From contig JAOZLU010000440.1 of NCBI GenBank assembly GCA_029934695.1, positions 1-6,077 of the forward strand: a stretch of DNA of 6,077 nucleotides, in the 5' to 3' direction. This stretch comes from Desulfobacterales bacterium (GTDB lineage Bacteria > Desulfobacterota > Desulfobacteria > Desulfobacterales > 4be13). This document shows, piece by piece, positions 5,910-6,077 of the stretch (positions are counted from its first letter, which is position 1; the number at the start of each line of letters is the position of its first letter). The position numbers were made by a program, and so were the translations under genes. The notes beneath the pieces were generated by a model, which saw nothing but the letters and a program-made list of their open reading frames with translations, was not told the origin of the DNA and made no database searches.

Positions 5910-5939
5910 CTGGGATTTAGCAATCCCAGGCGAGCATTT
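5910..5939 (+). repeat. Dispersed palindromic repeat, copy F, downstream of the toxin gene
   Basis: CTGGGATT (5910-5917) and AATCCCAG (5922-5929) are perfect complements around TAGC, followed by GC and GAGCATTT (5932-5939). The arms are identical to those of copy B, but the orientation is opposite. It lies 43 bases after the toxin stop and 21 bases before the right heptamer array. No T-run follows, so it is not a typical intrinsic terminator, although it would form a hairpin in the transcript. Confidence 0.85.
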
Positions 5940-5960
5940 CCGATCTGCTCAAACTGGATA

Positions 5961-6077
5961 ATCAAGCATCAAACATCAAACATCAAGCATCGAACATCAA
6001 ACATCAAACATCAAACATCAAGCATCGAACATCAAGCATCAAACATCAAACATCAAACATCAAACATCAAACATCAA
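5961..6077 (-). repeat. Heptanucleotide tandem array, right end, inverted
   Basis: Sixteen full ATC(A/G)A(A/G)C units plus five bases are present, running to the last base of the window, so the array may continue. ATCAAAC is the reverse complement of GTTTGAT, a rotation of the left array's TGTTTGA, so the two arrays face each other as inverted repeats. Variants are ATCAAGC (units 1, 4, 9, 11) and ATCGAAC (units 5, 10). The second variant equals the left array's TGTTCGA variant on the other strand. The + strand is open in all three frames and reads IKHQTSN repeatedly, but with no sign that it is translated. Confidence 0.97.

Noticed and set aside
316..5939. All repeat copies read Asp-Leu-x-Ile in the same relative frame (for example DLAIP), as if a peptide motif were conserved
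   Set aside because: Copies of one DNA repeat necessarily share a translation. The copies lie between genes, and the loop changes alter the third residue freely, so there is no sign of protein-level selection.
5863..5961. A 32-codon reading frame whose ATG overlaps the toxin stop (ATGA), reading MNPHENSELGRG and onward
   Set aside because: It runs straight through palindromic repeat copy F and ends at the heptamer array. It has no ribosome binding site of its own beyond possible coupling, and the product has no recognisable character. The ATGA overlap is probably chance.
5961..6077. The heptamer array considered as a CRISPR array
   Set aside because: Units are 7 bases with no unique spacers, so this is a simple tandem repeat.

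Overview
The window looks like a bacterial chromosome segment. The best guess is a Gram-negative bacterium of the Desulfobacterota (deltaproteobacterial) type. That guess rests on the general look of the proteins (an RsmA and a PreP-like M16 peptidase), roughly 50% GC core genes with Shine-Dalgarno sites, and abundant small repeats in the intergenic DNA. No rRNA or other taxonomic marker is present, so it is an inference only.

Layout, left to right. Positions 1-89 are a tandem array of a 7-base unit (TGTTTGA and variants). After it comes about 300 bases without a convincing gene, holding a small hairpin, a possible promoter and a short palindromic repeat. An AT-rich gene (391-1074, +) encodes an unrecognised 227-residue exported or membrane-anchored, highly charged helical protein. 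It converges, with a 14-base gap, on rsmA (1089-1931, -), the 16S rRNA dimethyladenosine methyltransferase. A 219-base divergent intergenic region follows. It holds a remnant of the heptamer repeat, a 20-base palindrome and a good sigma70-type promoter whose -35 box lies inside that palindrome. The promoter serves a large M16C (PreP/Cym1-like) zinc metallopeptidase gene (2151-5141, +). Next is a 241-base intergenic region with three more copies of the palindromic repeat, then an overlapping type II toxin-antitoxin pair (5383-5577 and 5567-5866, +). The last copy of the palindrome follows, and the window ends in a second heptamer array (5961-6077) in inverted orientation to the first.

Functionally, rsmA and the M16 peptidase are housekeeping genes (ribosome maturation and peptide turnover) transcribed divergently. 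The 227-residue gene and the toxin-antitoxin pair are accessory genes on either side of them. The most notable non-genic structure is two repeat families: the inverted terminal heptamer arrays, and a dispersed palindrome with core GGATT-TRNC-AATCC followed 4-5 bases later by GAGC (GAGG in one copy). The palindrome is present six times, only between genes, in both orientations. I did not find a clearly new multi-gene system. The repeat families and the unrecognised AT-rich gene are the parts that ordinary annotation would miss.
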